38,989 nucleotides of DNA from Nitrosomonadales bacterium (GCA_009886095.1 VFJL01000044.1:1-38989); one strand, 5' to 3'. Positions 1 to 8,494 are shown, counted from the first letter of the stretch. Notes: generated from the sequence alone by a model not told the origin. Translations and numbers: made by a program.

Positions 1-326
1 CCCAGTTTTTTCACGCCGCGCATTATGCTGAGTTTCGCCACGCTGACTTTTACCCACGGCGCCTTGAACTCAATCAGGATAATTTGGGCGATGTGTTCGG
101 CCAGAGCTTCCAGTAGAGAGAAATGTTTTTGCGCGAGGGTTTCGTTGATGCGTTCGACAATGCGCGCGTAATCCAATGCATCTTCAAAATTGTCAGTCTG
201 GCAGGCGCGGCTTGACGGTAAGGCGATTTCCAGGTCGAGTTGGATAGTTTGCGCGACCTTGCGTTCCCATGGGTAAATGCCGATCAGGGTCTTGGCCTTG
301 AGTTCGTGTAGAAAAATGATATCCAT
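1..326 (-). CDS. folB: Dihydroneopterin aldolase FolB (3' end outside window)
   Basis: Folate biosynthesis enzyme that cleaves 7,8-dihydroneopterin to 6-hydroxymethyl-dihydropterin and glycolaldehyde in the cytoplasm. Reading the minus strand from the ATG at 326 gives a protein beginning MDIIFLHELKAKTLIGIYPW, with the family's TLIGIYPWE segment and later the DYARIVERI and LLEALAEHIA segments, which match the FolB fold in order. About 108 residues are visible; the frame is still open at position 1, so only the last residues (family length is about 115-120) are missing. It is divergent from plsY, with about 98 bases between the two starts. The assignment rests on motif recognition. Confidence 0.9.
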   Translation of the reverse strand, partial: MDIIFLHELKAKTLIGIYPWERKVAQTIQLDLEIALPSSRACQTDNFEDALDYARIVERINETLAQKHFSLLEALAEHIAQIILIEFKAPWVKVSVAKLSIMRGVKKL

Positions 327-424
327 AAGGAATTGAGGTGAATTTCGGGATGCTTCGTCGACAGGGAGTTTTCACGTAAAATCAAAAGGATTTTATTCCA
401 TTTATAGAGGCGGTGCTAATCGCA

Positions 425-1027
425 ATGACGATAATGGTTTTTATACTACTGGCTTACTTGCTCGGATCTGTTTCTTTTGCGCTGGTGGCGAGCTGGATTT
501 TCAAGCTGCCTGATCCGCGTACTTATGGTTCGGGAAATCCCGGTGCTACCAATGTGTTGCGCAGCGGCAAGAAAGCGGCGGCAGCGTTGACACTGCTGGG
601 CGATGCAGGCAAGGGTTGGTTGGCGATCATGTTGGCGCAACATTTCGCACCAGTCTGGGGGCTGGGTAACGAGTCGGTTGCTGCGGTGGCGCTGGCAGTT
701 TTTCTTGGCCATGTATTTCCGGTATTTTTGCGTTTCGAGGGTGGTAAGGGTGTGGCGACGGCAGTGGGCGTGCTGCTGGGATTGAGTCTGGGGATGGGGT
801 TGCTGGCGATTGTAACCTGGATGCTGGTCGTGGCGATCTGGCGTATTTCATCGCTGTCCGCATTGGCAGCGGCGGCACTCGCGCCAATCTATGCGATTTT
901 TTTTCTTGGTTTTGAGGTCAATACCCTGGCGGTTCTCATCATGTCGCTACTACTCATCTGGCGGCATAAGTCGAATATCGCCAATCTGGTTGCGGGTAAG
1001 GAAGCGCGCATCGGTAAGAGTGGCTAA
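425..1027 (+). CDS. plsY: Acyl-phosphate:glycerol-3-phosphate acyltransferase PlsY
   Basis: Inner-membrane enzyme that transfers an acyl group from acyl-phosphate to glycerol-3-phosphate, the first step of phospholipid synthesis. Visible signatures are [30 protein letters not shown] and a hydrophobic profile of about five membrane segments, 200 residues in all, normal for the family. The start is ambiguous: ATG 425 is used here, but the frame is open from a GTG at 413, and ATG 434 is also possible; a GAGG at 407-410 lies 14 bases from ATG 425. Its TAA stop overlaps the TAG stop of the convergent tsaD in the four bases CTAA at 1024-1027. Confidence 0.93.
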   Translation: MTIMVFILLAYLLGSVSFALVASWIFKLPDPRTYGSGNPGATNVLRSGKKAAAALTLLGDAGKGWLAIMLAQHFAPVWGLGNESVAAVALAVFLGHVFPVFLRFEGGKGVATAVGVLLGLSLGMGLLAIVTWMLVVAIWRISSLSALAAAALAPIYAIFFLGFEVNTLAVLIMSLLLIWRHKSNIANLVAGKEARIGKSG

Positions 1028-2067
1028 CTGCTAAGCGGCGCATTCAGCATCTCCAGATGCCATCGTGCTCTTACCGTAAAACTTCCTGATTGCTGGTCTC
1101 TGACGCCTGATTCCTTTAATCGCATTGCGCCCGCAAATGCGATCATGGCACCATTGTCGGTGCAAAATTCAAGTTCAGGATAGAAAACGACTGCTCCCAT
1201 TTGCTCTGTACGACGGGAGAGGCTTTCGCGCAGTTGACGATTAGCGCCCACGCCACCTGCGACTACCAGTTGGGTGAGGCCGGTTTGTATCAGTGCCGCC
1301 AACGATTTTTCTGTCAGCACCTCCACGATCGCTTCCTGGAAGGCAAGGGCGATGCCACCCCGGGTTTGTTGCGTGATTCCATGTTTGTTTGCCAGCGTTA
1401 GCACAGCGGTTTTCAGGCCGCTGAAACTGAAATTGAGATCGCCGCTGTGAAGCATGGGGCGGGGAAGTTTAAACTGTCTTGGTTTGCCCGATGCGGAAAA
1501 TTCTGTAGCGAGTTTTGACAGCGCCGGACCGCCGGGATAACCCAGTCCCAGCAGTTTCGCGGTTTTATCAAAGGCCTCACCCACCGCGTCATCCACGGTT
1601 TCACCCAGCAGCTTGTATCGACCGACACCACTCACTTCCATCAACTGGGTATGGCCTCCGGAAACCAGCAGCGCCACAAATGGAAAAACTGGTGCAGGGG
1701 TGGATAGCAGTGGAGACAGGAGATGCCCTTCAAGATGATGAATGCCCAGCACTGGAATCTTGAGCGCAAACCCCATTGCGGCGCCAACACTGGCTCCCAC
1801 CAGCAACGCCCCTGCCAGCCCCGGCCCCTGAGTGTAGGCAATCGCACCGATGTCCCGCAGTTCAAGCTTCGCCGCTGCCAAAGTCTGCCTGACGAGGGGC
1901 AGTACCCGCCGGATGTGGTCGCGCGAGGCGAGTTCCGGCACCACGCCGCCGTACTCGCTGTGCATTTCCGTTTGCGAATACAGTGCGTGGGCTATCAAAC
2001 CCCGCTCTGTATGATAGAGCGCGATGCCGGTTTCGTCGCAGGAAGTCTCGATGCCGAGTACAAGCAA
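1024..2067 (-). CDS. tsaD: tRNA N6-adenosine threonylcarbamoyltransferase TsaD
   Basis: Catalytic subunit that transfers the threonylcarbamoyl group to A37 of tRNAs reading ANN codons, working with TsaB/E/C. The 347-residue protein begins [13 protein letters not shown] and carries the HHLEGH metal site (His111, His115), the VSGGHTQL and [19 protein letters not shown] motifs and a C-terminal [12 protein letters not shown]. The only well-placed start is a TTG at 2067, since the conserved LGIETSCDE begins immediately after it; no strong Shine-Dalgarno sequence is seen. It is divergent from rpsU and convergent with plsY. The rare start may mean low expression. Confidence 0.95.
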   Translation of the reverse strand: MLVLGIETSCDETGIALYHTERGLIAHALYSQTEMHSEYGGVVPELASRDHIRRVLPLVRQTLAAAKLELRDIGAIAYTQGPGLAGALLVGASVGAAMGFALKIPVLGIHHLEGHLLSPLLSTPAPVFPFVALLVSGGHTQLMEVSGVGRYKLLGETVDDAVGEAFDKTAKLLGLGYPGGPALSKLATEFSASGKPRQFKLPRPMLHSGDLNFSFSGLKTAVLTLANKHGITQQTRGGIALAFQEAIVEVLTEKSLAALIQTGLTQLVVAGGVGANRQLRESLSRRTEQMGAVVFYPELEFCTDNGAMIAFAGAMRLKESGVRDQQSGSFTVRARWHLEMLNAPLSS

Positions 2068-2090
2068 TGGAGTGATGGTGGAATTACTCT

Positions 2091-2120
2091 TTTACAATAA
2101 GATTCATGCTGATATATAAT
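2091..2120 (+). promoter_or_regulatory. Sigma-70-type promoter for rpsU
   Basis: TTTACA at 2091-2096 and a perfect TATAAT at 2115-2120 are separated by 18 bases, about 70 bases before the rpsU start. This is the best sigma-70 match in the tsaD-rpsU gap and probably drives the whole rpsU-yqeY-dnaG-rpoD operon. It is a prediction from the sequence only. Confidence 0.65.
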
Positions 2121-2188
2121 GCAACGCTTTCTTTACGTCACGCCCGTCATTCACTTACATCAATTTTTAAGGAAAGGATCGCATCTTC

Positions 2189-2401
2189 ATGACCACTATT
2201 AAACTTAAGGAAAACGAGCCATTTGAAGTAGCCATGCGCCGTTTCAAGCGTACCATAGAAAAAACCGGGCTGCTTACCGAGCTGCGCGCCAGAGAATTTT
2301 ACGAAAAACCCACCGCTGAACGTAAACGCAAGCTTGCTGCCGCAGTCAAACGTACTTACAAGCGCCTGCGCAGTCAATTGCTCCCACCGAAACTTTATTA
2401 G
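2189..2401 (+). CDS. rpsU: 30S ribosomal protein S21
   Basis: Small basic protein of the 30S subunit needed for efficient initiation. The 70-residue product starts [20 protein letters not shown] and ends in an Arg/Lys-rich tail, exactly the S21 pattern (including [14 protein letters not shown]). A purine-rich AAGGAAAGG ending at about 2177 lies upstream of the ATG. It is the first gene of the macromolecular synthesis operon; downstream order is yqeY, dnaG, rpoD, the conserved proteobacterial arrangement with yqeY inserted, as is common in betaproteobacteria. Confidence 0.97.
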   Translation: MTTIKLKENEPFEVAMRRFKRTIEKTGLLTELRAREFYEKPTAERKRKLAAAVKRTYKRLRSQLLPPKLY

Positions 2402-2447
2402 TACCAGCTGTTCCAACAAGCTTCCAGCACTTGGCGGCCAGCATTCA

Positions 2448-2585
2448 GGCTACCTCTGGAAATCTGGATCTCGTCGCAATACTTGGTCGCTCAAGAAAAA
2501 CGATTTCTTACTTATCAGTCATATGCCGCGTCTACATTTTTTGTTCTCGCCTTGTCTTGTTTAGAACTTTAAATTATTAGGGGCA
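2448..2585 (-). repeat. MITE-like dispersed repeat, copy A
   Basis: A non-coding element of about 138 bp filling most of the rpsU-yqeY gap. Its left edge (GGCTACCTCTGGAAATCTGG) and the reverse complement of its right edge (GCCCCTAATAATTT) form imperfect terminal inverted repeats of the form GGCnCCTCTAA. The reverse complement aligns over nearly its whole length with copy C at 17806-17944, including the shared stretches GTTCTAAACAAG and AACAAAAAATGTAGACGCGG. The right edge contains AGGGG at 2579-2583, the probable ribosome binding site of yqeY. Compared by eye. Confidence 0.75.
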
Positions 2586-2594
2586 CCCTTGATT

Positions 2595-3041
2595 ATGAGC
2601 CTGAAACAGCAAATCACCGAAGACATGAAAACCGCGATGCGTGCGGGTGACACCCGGCGTCGCGATGCCATCAGATTGTTGCAGGCTGCGATCAAGCAGC
2701 GTGAGGTGGACGAGCGCATTGAGTTGGACGATGCCGACGTGGTTGCGGCGATCGAGAAAATGCTCAAACAGCGCAGAGACTCCATTAGTCAGTACGAGGC
2801 TGCACAGCGTCAGGATCTGGCCGATGCCGAAAAATATGAAGTTGGCGTGTTGCAAGCCTATATGCCGCAGGCATTGAGCGACGCCGAAGTGGAGGGTGCA
2901 TTGGCTGAAGCCATTGCTGCTACCGGAGCACAGGGACAGCAAGACATGGGTAAGGTGATGGCGCTGCTCAAGCCCAGGCTCGCCGGACGTGCCGACATGG
3001 GTAAAGTATCGGCTATGGTCAAAGCAAAGCTCGCTACTTGA
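2595..3041 (+). CDS. yqeY: GatB/YqeY domain protein
   Basis: The 148-residue protein begins MSLKQQITEDMKTAMRAGD and contains the family's RRDAIRLLQAAIKQREVDER, EKMLKQRRDS and GQQDMGKVMALLKPRLAGRAD segments. It corresponds to the tail domain of the GatB amidotransferase subunit; its own role is not settled, though an aid to tRNA-dependent amidation is usually suggested. A TTG at 2589 lies in frame, but ATG 2595 fits the family start and the upstream AGGGG (2579-2583). It sits between two repeat copies inside the rpsU-dnaG-rpoD operon. Confidence 0.94.
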   Translation: MSLKQQITEDMKTAMRAGDTRRRDAIRLLQAAIKQREVDERIELDDADVVAAIEKMLKQRRDSISQYEAAQRQDLADAEKYEVGVLQAYMPQALSDAEVEGALAEAIAATGAQGQQDMGKVMALLKPRLAGRADMGKVSAMVKAKLAT

Positions 3042-3042
3042 G

Positions 3043-3297
3043 GGCGCCTCTAAAAGTCCGGATTCCGTCACAATATTTTCCTGTCTCTGCAGTTGCGTAA
3101 CAGTTACACCAGCAGACCCCAGCAGCAAACGTTCCCAGTGTAGAACCCCGCTTCCTGGATATCCAAAAATTATCCTATAATTAGACAGGTCTATTTGCAG
3201 GCGACCTTGGATAATTCTGAATCCGGCCCAATACATCGTTGCTTACAAAAAATGTTTCCTCCTTATCTTGTTTGGAACTTCAAATTATTAGAGGCGA
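3043..3297 (-). repeat. MITE-like dispersed repeat, copy B (composite)
   Basis: An element of about 255 bp occupying the whole yqeY-dnaG gap. Its ends are GGCGCCTCTAAAAGTCCGG on the left and, reverse-complemented, CGCCTCTAATAATTTGAAG on the right. Internally it shares GGAAACATTTTTTGTAAGCA with copy C, but it is longer than copies A and C and looks like two elements joined with extra sequence between them. The right edge carries AGAGG at 3290-3294, the likely ribosome binding site of dnaG, 10 bases before its ATG. Confidence 0.7.
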
Positions 3298-3304
3298 CTT
3301 GTAA

Positions 3305-5071
3305 ATGATTCCCCAGTCGTTTATTCAGGATCTGCTCAACCGCGTAGATATCGTCGATGTCATTGAACGTCATGTGCCACTCAAAAAAGCGGGTGCAAAT
3401 TACAGCGCCTGTTGCCCATTTCACAGTGAGAAAACGCCCTCGTTTACGGTGAGCTCCACCAAGCAGTTCTATCACTGTTTTGGTTGTGGCGTACACGGTA
3501 GCGCCATCGGTTTTATGATGGAATACGGGGGTATGAATTTTATCGAGGCAGTGAATGATCTGGCAGCTCGCGTCGGGATGCAGGTTCCGGTGCAGCAGCC
3601 GGAATTCCGCCATGGGATGGCTGAATCCGTAGGACAGAAAACAGAGAATTCCTCACAGGATCTGTTTGAGGTGATGAACACCGCTACGCGATTTTATCGG
3701 GAACAACTTAAGCATTCTGTAAACGCCATTGCTTATCTGAAAAAACGCGGTTTGACGGGTGAGACCTCTGCCCGCTTTGCTATCGGTTACGCGCCTGCCG
3801 GCTGGCAAAATCTGGCCGCAGTATTTCCTGCTTATCAATCAAAAGAGCCAGCAGATCCATTGGTTGAGGCAGGGTTGGTGATTGAGAGTGATGATGGCAA
3901 GCGCTATGACCGCTTCCGTGATCGCATCATGTTTCCGATTCTCAATCAGAGAGGGATGATTGTGGGTTTTGGCGGACGGGTGCTGGAGCAGGGCGAGCCT
4001 AAATACCTCAATTCTCCCGAAACGCCACTGTTCGAGAAAGGTCATGAACTTTACAACCTGTTTTCTGCACGCAAGGCGATCCGTGAAGCGGGGAGGGTGG
4101 TGGTGGTGGAGGGATACATGGACGTGGTGGCGCTCTCGCAGCATGGTGTCGACTATGCTGTAGCTGCGCTGGGTACTGCCACCACGCCTTACCATGTGCA
4201 GAAACTTTTGCGCCAGACCGATAATGTGGTGTTCTGTTTCGATGGTGATAACGCTGGCAGGAAAGCAGCCTGGCGTGCGCTGGAGAATAGCCTGGCGCAA
4301 CTTGTGGACGGCAAGAGTCTTAGCTTCTTGTTTCTGCCCGAAGGCGAAGATCCTGACAGCTATGTTCGTAAGTTCGGCAAGGAAGCTTTCGAGGGATTAT
4401 TTGGCCAGGCGCTACCCTTGTCAGTTTTCTTGTTCAAGGAGCTAACGGCACGTACTGATCTGCAAACCAGTGAAGGTCGCGCCAGGTTGGTACAGGAGGT
4501 AAAGCCGCTATTGGCACTAGTTACTGCGCCGACGCTTGCGTTGATGCTGCTAAAACGGTTGGCTGAACTTAGTGGTGCCAGCCAGGGAGAGTTGGAGGAT
4601 TTGTTGCAGATCAGGCGTATTTCATCCTCCCCATCCCGCGCAAGAGCGCCACGACCCCAACCTGCCTCACCCTACCGCTGGTTGATGCAGATATTGTTAC
4701 ACGATCCGGGCTACGTTCGGAAGCTCGATAGGGAGTTGCTCGTGAGGCGCAGTGAATACGCTGAAGAAATGGCGGCTGTGGTGGCATTGGTTGAATTTAT
4801 TGATACCTATCCCCATATTGCAGAAAATGCGGCGATACCTTCAATTATTACTTATTTTCACGATAGTCCGCATCGTGTGCTGCTGGAAAAGGCTGAGAGC
4901 GAGACTCTTGCCTGGGACGATACCATAGACCTGGAGGCGGAATTTTCCGGGGCGCTGGCACGATTACGGGAAATACAGCGCAAGCAACGTATGACTGAAT
5001 TACACAGTAGATCTCTGAGCGCATTCACTCCAGAAGAAAGGCAGGAATACCAGAGATTAATGGCATCTTGA
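3305..5071 (+). CDS. dnaG: DNA primase DnaG
   Basis: Synthesises RNA primers at the replication fork together with the DnaB helicase. The 588-residue protein has an N-terminal CHC2 zinc finger (ligands near Cys37, His40, Cys58 and Cys61, in CCPFHSEKTPSF and YHCFGCG), the catalytic core with RFRDRIMFPI and GFGGRVL, a TOPRIM domain at about 260-345 (VVVEGYMDVVAL and FCFDGDNAGRKAA), and a C-terminal helical domain expected to bind DnaB. The length is normal. The start ATG 3305 is set by the conserved IPQSFIQDLLNRVDIVDVI beginning; its Shine-Dalgarno site lies in the right end of the upstream repeat. It is third in the operon. Confidence 0.97.
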   Translation: MIPQSFIQDLLNRVDIVDVIERHVPLKKAGANYSACCPFHSEKTPSFTVSSTKQFYHCFGCGVHGSAIGFMMEYGGMNFIEAVNDLAARVGMQVPVQQPEFRHGMAESVGQKTENSSQDLFEVMNTATRFYREQLKHSVNAIAYLKKRGLTGETSARFAIGYAPAGWQNLAAVFPAYQSKEPADPLVEAGLVIESDDGKRYDRFRDRIMFPILNQRGMIVGFGGRVLEQGEPKYLNSPETPLFEKGHELYNLFSARKAIREAGRVVVVEGYMDVVALSQHGVDYAVAALGTATTPYHVQKLLRQTDNVVFCFDGDNAGRKAAWRALENSLAQLVDGKSLSFLFLPEGEDPDSYVRKFGKEAFEGLFGQALPLSVFLFKELTARTDLQTSEGRARLVQEVKPLLALVTAPTLALMLLKRLAELSGASQGELEDLLQIRRISSSPSRARAPRPQPASPYRWLMQILLHDPGYVRKLDRELLVRRSEYAEEMAAVVALVEFIDTYPHIAENAAIPSIITYFHDSPHRVLLEKAESETLAWDDTIDLEAEFSGALARLREIQRKQRMTELHSRSLSAFTPEERQEYQRLMAS

Positions 5072-5161
5072 GGGAAACCATTCGAACTGATTCGATTGAG
5101 TTTTGATACAATCTAAGTTTTTTTAGTTTCAGCTGTTCATATATATTATTTGGGAACTGAC

Positions 5162-7387
5162 ATGGCAAAGGCAGAAACGCAGGTAAAAGCAGCGGCGAAA
5201 GTGAAGACGAAGGCGGCGATTCCAGCAGCTACGTCCACAAATCATCGTGCTGATAAAACCGGGGCGGTGGCGAAAAAGGAAGCAAAGAAAGTAGTCAAAA
5301 CACCGGTAAAGGCATCGGAAAAAATGCCAGAAAAAAAATCCGCCAAGACACCGAAAAAAGAGGCCGTATCAGATGAAAAATCAGTTGTCGTGGCTACCGT
5401 GGTGTCTGCCAGTGTAGCCGAGATAGCCAAGGCGGTGATGGCAGTCAAGGAGCTGAAGCCACGTATCACCAAGGCAGCCAGGGCCATTGCGGCGAAGGAG
5501 GCCAATGGGGGGCAGGGTGCCGAGAAAGCGCAGCTCGTGCCACTGGACGTTGAAGCACGGCGCATGCGCCTTAAGAACCTGATCGTGCAGGGCAAGGAAC
5601 GCGGCTACCTGACCTATGCCGAGATTAACGACCACCTTCCTGACGACATGCTGGATGCCGAACAGATTGAAGGCATCATCAGCATGATTAACGACATGGG
5701 CATCTCTGTTTATGATGAGGCGCCCGATGCGGAAACTTTGCTGATGTCGGAGATTACGCCTACGGTGGCCGATGATGACGTGGTAGAGGAAGCTGAAGCA
5801 GCGCTTTCTACGGTGGACTCCGAATTTGGCCGTACCACCGATCCGGTACGTATGTATATGCGTGAAATGGGTTCGGTGGAGTTGCTCACGCGCGAAGGTG
5901 AAATCGAAATAGCAAAACGTATCGAAGAGGGTCTGAAGCATATGATTCAGGCGATTTCTGCCTGCCCCACCACCATAGCCGCAATTCTCGACCTTGCCAC
6001 CAAGGTAGCGCAGGATGAAATGCGAATTGATGAGTTGGTAGATGGATTGCTTGATCCCAATGCCCAGGAAATCGTCAACGAAGAGATTTCCGATGAATCA
6101 CTGGAGGAGGAGTTGTCTGCCGAAGATGTGGAAGACGAAGATAGCGTCGCAGTGGCCAGTGCCAATTTGCTCAAATTAAAGGCCGATGCGCTGGAGCGCT
6201 TCGCAGTAATTTATCAGGCGTATGCCGAGATGAAGAAGGTGTTGGCGAAAAAGGGATCAACCAGCAAGGCATACAAGGAAATACAGGAACATATTTCAAC
6301 CGAACTCATGGCCATTCGCTTCTCTGCCAAGATGGTAGAGAAACTTTGTGATACTCAGCGCGGACTGGTGGAGGGGGTGCGTGGTTATGAGCGTAAAATC
6401 ATGGAATTATGTGTGGTTAAGGCAGAAATGCCACGCAATCACTTCATCAAAGCATTTCCAGGAAATGAGGGCAACCTTAATTGGGTGACGCAGGAGAGCG
6501 CAGTTGATAAGCCTTATAGTCAGGCGTTGAAGCGTTATCAGCCTGCCATTATGGAGCAGCAGCAGAACTTGCTGGCGTTACAGAAGCAGGTTGGTATTCC
6601 GATCAAGGATCTGAAGGAAATCAATCGCCGCATGTCCACTGGTGAGGCCAAGGCACGCCGCGCCAAGCGGGAGATGACCGAAGCCAATCTGCGACTGGTG
6701 ATCTCCATTGCCAAGAAATATACCAATCGGGGGCTACAATTTCTTGACCTGATTCAGGAGGGTAATATCGGTCTGATGAAGGCAGTGGATAAATTTGAAT
6801 ACCGGCGCGGTTATAAATTTTCTACTTATGCCACCTGGTGGATCCGACAGGCCATTACCCGTTCTATCGCCGATCAGGCGCGTACCATCCGCATCCCGGT
6901 GCATATGATCGAGACTATCAACAAGATGAACCGTATTTCGCGCCAGATTTTGCAGGAAACCGGCCAGGAACCGGAGCCTGCGCTGCTGGCGCAAAAAATG
7001 GAAATGCCGGAGGAGAAAATTCGCAAAATCCTCAAAATTTCCAAGGAACCGATTTCTATGGAAACACCCATAGGTGATGATGAGGACTCTCATCTCAGTG
7101 ATTTCATAGAGGATTCAACTACGATGGCGCCTGCGGACGCAGCGGTTTACGCTAGCCTGCGGGACGTTACTAAAGACATTTTGGATTCTTTAACACCACG
7201 CGAAGCCAAAGTGCTGCGCATGCGTTTTGGCATCGAAATGAACACGGATCATACGTTGGAAGAAGTCGGCAAACAGTTTGACGTAACCCGTGAACGTATT
7301 CGCCAGATTGAAGCCAAGGCGCTGCGCAAGTTGCGCCACCCTTCGCGTTCTGAACGTTTACGCAGTTTCCTGGATACCGAAAGCTGA
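5162..7387 (+). CDS. rpoD: RNA polymerase primary sigma factor RpoD (sigma-70)
   Basis: Housekeeping sigma factor. The 741-residue protein is longer than E. coli RpoD (613). Residues 1-120 or so are a low-complexity Lys/Ala/Val-rich extension. Then come region 1.1 ([20 protein letters not shown]), region 1.2 ([20 protein letters not shown]), a long acidic non-conserved region, region 2 ([35 protein letters not shown]), region 3 and region 4 ([33 protein letters not shown]). ATG 5162 was chosen because GGGA at 5152-5155 is 6 bases upstream; an in-frame TTG at 5150 is less likely. Last gene of the operon. Confidence 0.97.
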   Translation: MAKAETQVKAAAKVKTKAAIPAATSTNHRADKTGAVAKKEAKKVVKTPVKASEKMPEKKSAKTPKKEAVSDEKSVVVATVVSASVAEIAKAVMAVKELKPRITKAARAIAAKEANGGQGAEKAQLVPLDVEARRMRLKNLIVQGKERGYLTYAEINDHLPDDMLDAEQIEGIISMINDMGISVYDEAPDAETLLMSEITPTVADDDVVEEAEAALSTVDSEFGRTTDPVRMYMREMGSVELLTREGEIEIAKRIEEGLKHMIQAISACPTTIAAILDLATKVAQDEMRIDELVDGLLDPNAQEIVNEEISDESLEEELSAEDVEDEDSVAVASANLLKLKADALERFAVIYQAYAEMKKVLAKKGSTSKAYKEIQEHISTELMAIRFSAKMVEKLCDTQRGLVEGVRGYERKIMELCVVKAEMPRNHFIKAFPGNEGNLNWVTQESAVDKPYSQALKRYQPAIMEQQQNLLALQKQVGIPIKDLKEINRRMSTGEAKARRAKREMTEANLRLVISIAKKYTNRGLQFLDLIQEGNIGLMKAVDKFEYRRGYKFSTYATWWIRQAITRSIADQARTIRIPVHMIETINKMNRISRQILQETGQEPEPALLAQKMEMPEEKIRKILKISKEPISMETPIGDDEDSHLSDFIEDSTTMAPADAAVYASLRDVTKDILDSLTPREAKVLRMRFGIEMNTDHTLEEVGKQFDVTRERIRQIEAKALRKLRHPSRSERLRSFLDTES

Positions 7388-7414
7388 TCAACTTTCGGTT
7401 GATGGGTATTTTTG
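7387..7414 (+). terminator. Rho-independent terminator of the rpoD operon
   Basis: A six-pair stem ATCAAC / GTTGAT (7387-7392 with 7398-7403) around the loop TTTCG begins at the last base of the rpoD stop codon. It is followed by GGGTATTTTTG. The T-run overlaps the left end of repeat copy D. Confidence 0.55.
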
Positions 7415-7469
7415 ATAATTCGAAGTTCCAAGCAAGTATTGTGACGAAATTCGAATTTTTAGAGATGCC
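7404..7469 (+). repeat. MITE-like dispersed repeat, copy D (internally deleted)
   Basis: A 66-bp element between rpoD and the tRNA. Its first half (GATAATTCGAAGTTCCAAGC) matches the left end of copy C, and its second half (TATTGTGACGAAATTCGAAT, then TTTTTAGAGATGCC) matches the right end of the family. The whole middle is missing, as expected for an internal deletion derivative. Confidence 0.6.
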
Positions 7470-7500
7470 TTGATTACTTTTACTATCAAGTACCCAGATC

Positions 7501-7577
<77 letters not shown>

Positions 7578-7585
7578 TATAGAAT

Positions 7586-7613
7586 AAGGCTTGCAGCGAT
7601 GCAGGTCTTTTTT
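7586..7613 (+). terminator. Terminator after the tRNA
   Basis: A ten-pair stem (AAGGCTTGCA with TGCAGGTCTT, two G-T pairs) around a GCGA loop runs directly into a T-tract, a typical Rho-independent terminator placed 9 bases after the tRNA CCA end. The remaining bases up to 7797 show no gene. Confidence 0.7.
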
Positions 7614-7797
7614 ATTTCTTATAATTTTTCTTCATGTAGGCACTGTGTAGGTTTTGCCGGACTGTGAGCTTCCCCCGAAAAATAGTCTTCCACCCCTTCC
7701 GGTGCCAGCCTTCAATAAGGAACTCCCGCCGGGCCGGTGAAGGTGTCCGGCTTTTCCCCAGCGGTAATTAGTCGCAGGGTAGGCGGGGGTAAACTCG

Positions 7798-8103
7798 TTA
7801 TGCGGCTATTAGTTGGGCGCGTTGCACCTTTGGTGCACCTGCCTTGCGTACTTGCCACAAGTCGTATGCTGCCTGCTCTGCAATCCATAAATCAGCCCGT
7901 CCGCCGTTTTCAACTCCTAACCAGCCCTCCAAACGTAACGCCATTTCCGGGGATATTGCGGCGCGTTCATTCAGTACGCGTGATAAAGCGGCACGTGTAA
8001 CGCCTAACTGCTTGGCGGCCTCGGTAATGGTTAACCCCAGCGCGGGCAACACGTCATCTCTCAATGTTCCGCCGGGGTGGGGTGGGTTATACATTCTGCT
8101 CAT
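7798..8103 (-). CDS. higA: HigA-family antitoxin (XRE-type)
   Basis: The 101-residue protein starts MSRMYNPPHPGGTLRDDVLP and has the HTH region ITEAAKQLGVTRAALSRVLN followed by ISPEMALRLEGWL, the standard HigA addiction-module antidote pattern. It would neutralise a HigB mRNA interferase and repress its own operon. A GGAG ribosome binding site lies just upstream, and the start is 12 bases after the stop of the HigA-HigB fusion gene, so the two are co-transcribed. Its natural partner toxin is represented only by the C-terminal half of that fusion, so the antitoxin is probably an orphan. Confidence 0.88.
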   Translation of the reverse strand: MSRMYNPPHPGGTLRDDVLPALGLTITEAAKQLGVTRAALSRVLNERAAISPEMALRLEGWLGVENGGRADLWIAEQAAYDLWQVRKAGAPKVQRAQLIAA

Positions 8104-8115
8104 GGTTATTTTCTC

Positions 8116-8430
8116 CTAGTGATAATCTTGATAGTCAATCAATATGGCATTCTCTCCATCAAAGTCGAACGTCATACGCCAGTTGCCATTTACCCAGATA
8201 GACCAATGCCCGGTCGATAGCTGGTGCAGATTCCATCCTGGCGCGTTCATATCAACGGGGCTTTTGGCAAGGTCTAGGCGCAATAACTGCTTCCCCAGTT
8301 TTGACGCATGGCGCGACAGCATCACTCTGGAAACTCCCAAGTGTTTGGCGAAAGCGGTAACACTCAATCCCAGGTCGTCTAACCAACCCGTCAAGACTTC
8401 GCTGGGGTGTGCGGGGTCGTGCATGTCCAT
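8116..8430 (-). pseudogene. HigA-HigB chimera created by deletion between tandem higBA modules
   Basis: An open frame of 104 residues whose first 37 residues or so (HPSEVLTGWLDDLGLSVTAF, then AKHLGVSRVMLSR) are the N-terminus of a HigA antitoxin. The remainder (LLRLDLAKSPVDMNAPGWNL, then WSIWVNGNWRMTFDFDGENA and DYQDYH) is the C-terminal two-thirds of a HigB/RelE toxin. The join falls in the antitoxin recognition helix at about LSR/HASKL. A GAGG site precedes the ATG, so the chimera may be translated. The toxin fold lacks its N-terminal helices, so activity is doubtful. Listed as a pseudogene because neither parent gene is complete. Confidence 0.8.
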
Positions 8431-8439
8431 AATTTTTCC

Positions 8440-8490
8440 TCAGTGATAATCAAGATAATCCACTAGCTCCGCGTCTATGCCGTCAAACGG
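8440..8490 (-). pseudogene. 3' tail of a first higB gene
   Basis: On the minus strand, immediately before the chimera's ribosome binding site, a frame reads PFDGIDAELVDYLDYH and then a stop at 8440. This matches the end of HigB and resembles the end of the chimera itself (FDGENAILIDYQDYH). It is the remnant of the upstream toxin of a tandem pair. Sequence above about 8490 is unrelated integrase remnant in another frame. Confidence 0.7.
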
Positions 8491-8494
8491 TGGC

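Noticed and set aside
330-412. A further copy of the MITE-like family before plsY
   Set aside because: Only the short string TATAGAGGCG resembles the right end (TTAGAGGCG); the left end and interior are absent.
2577-3236. 219-codon minus-strand frame across yqeY and repeat copy B
   Set aside because: Antisense to a well-supported gene and runs into a non-coding repeat; no ribosome binding site or family match.
5381-5941. 186-codon frame on the minus strand inside rpoD
   Set aside because: It lies wholly antisense to conserved sigma-factor regions; composition fits a shadow frame and no family pattern is seen.
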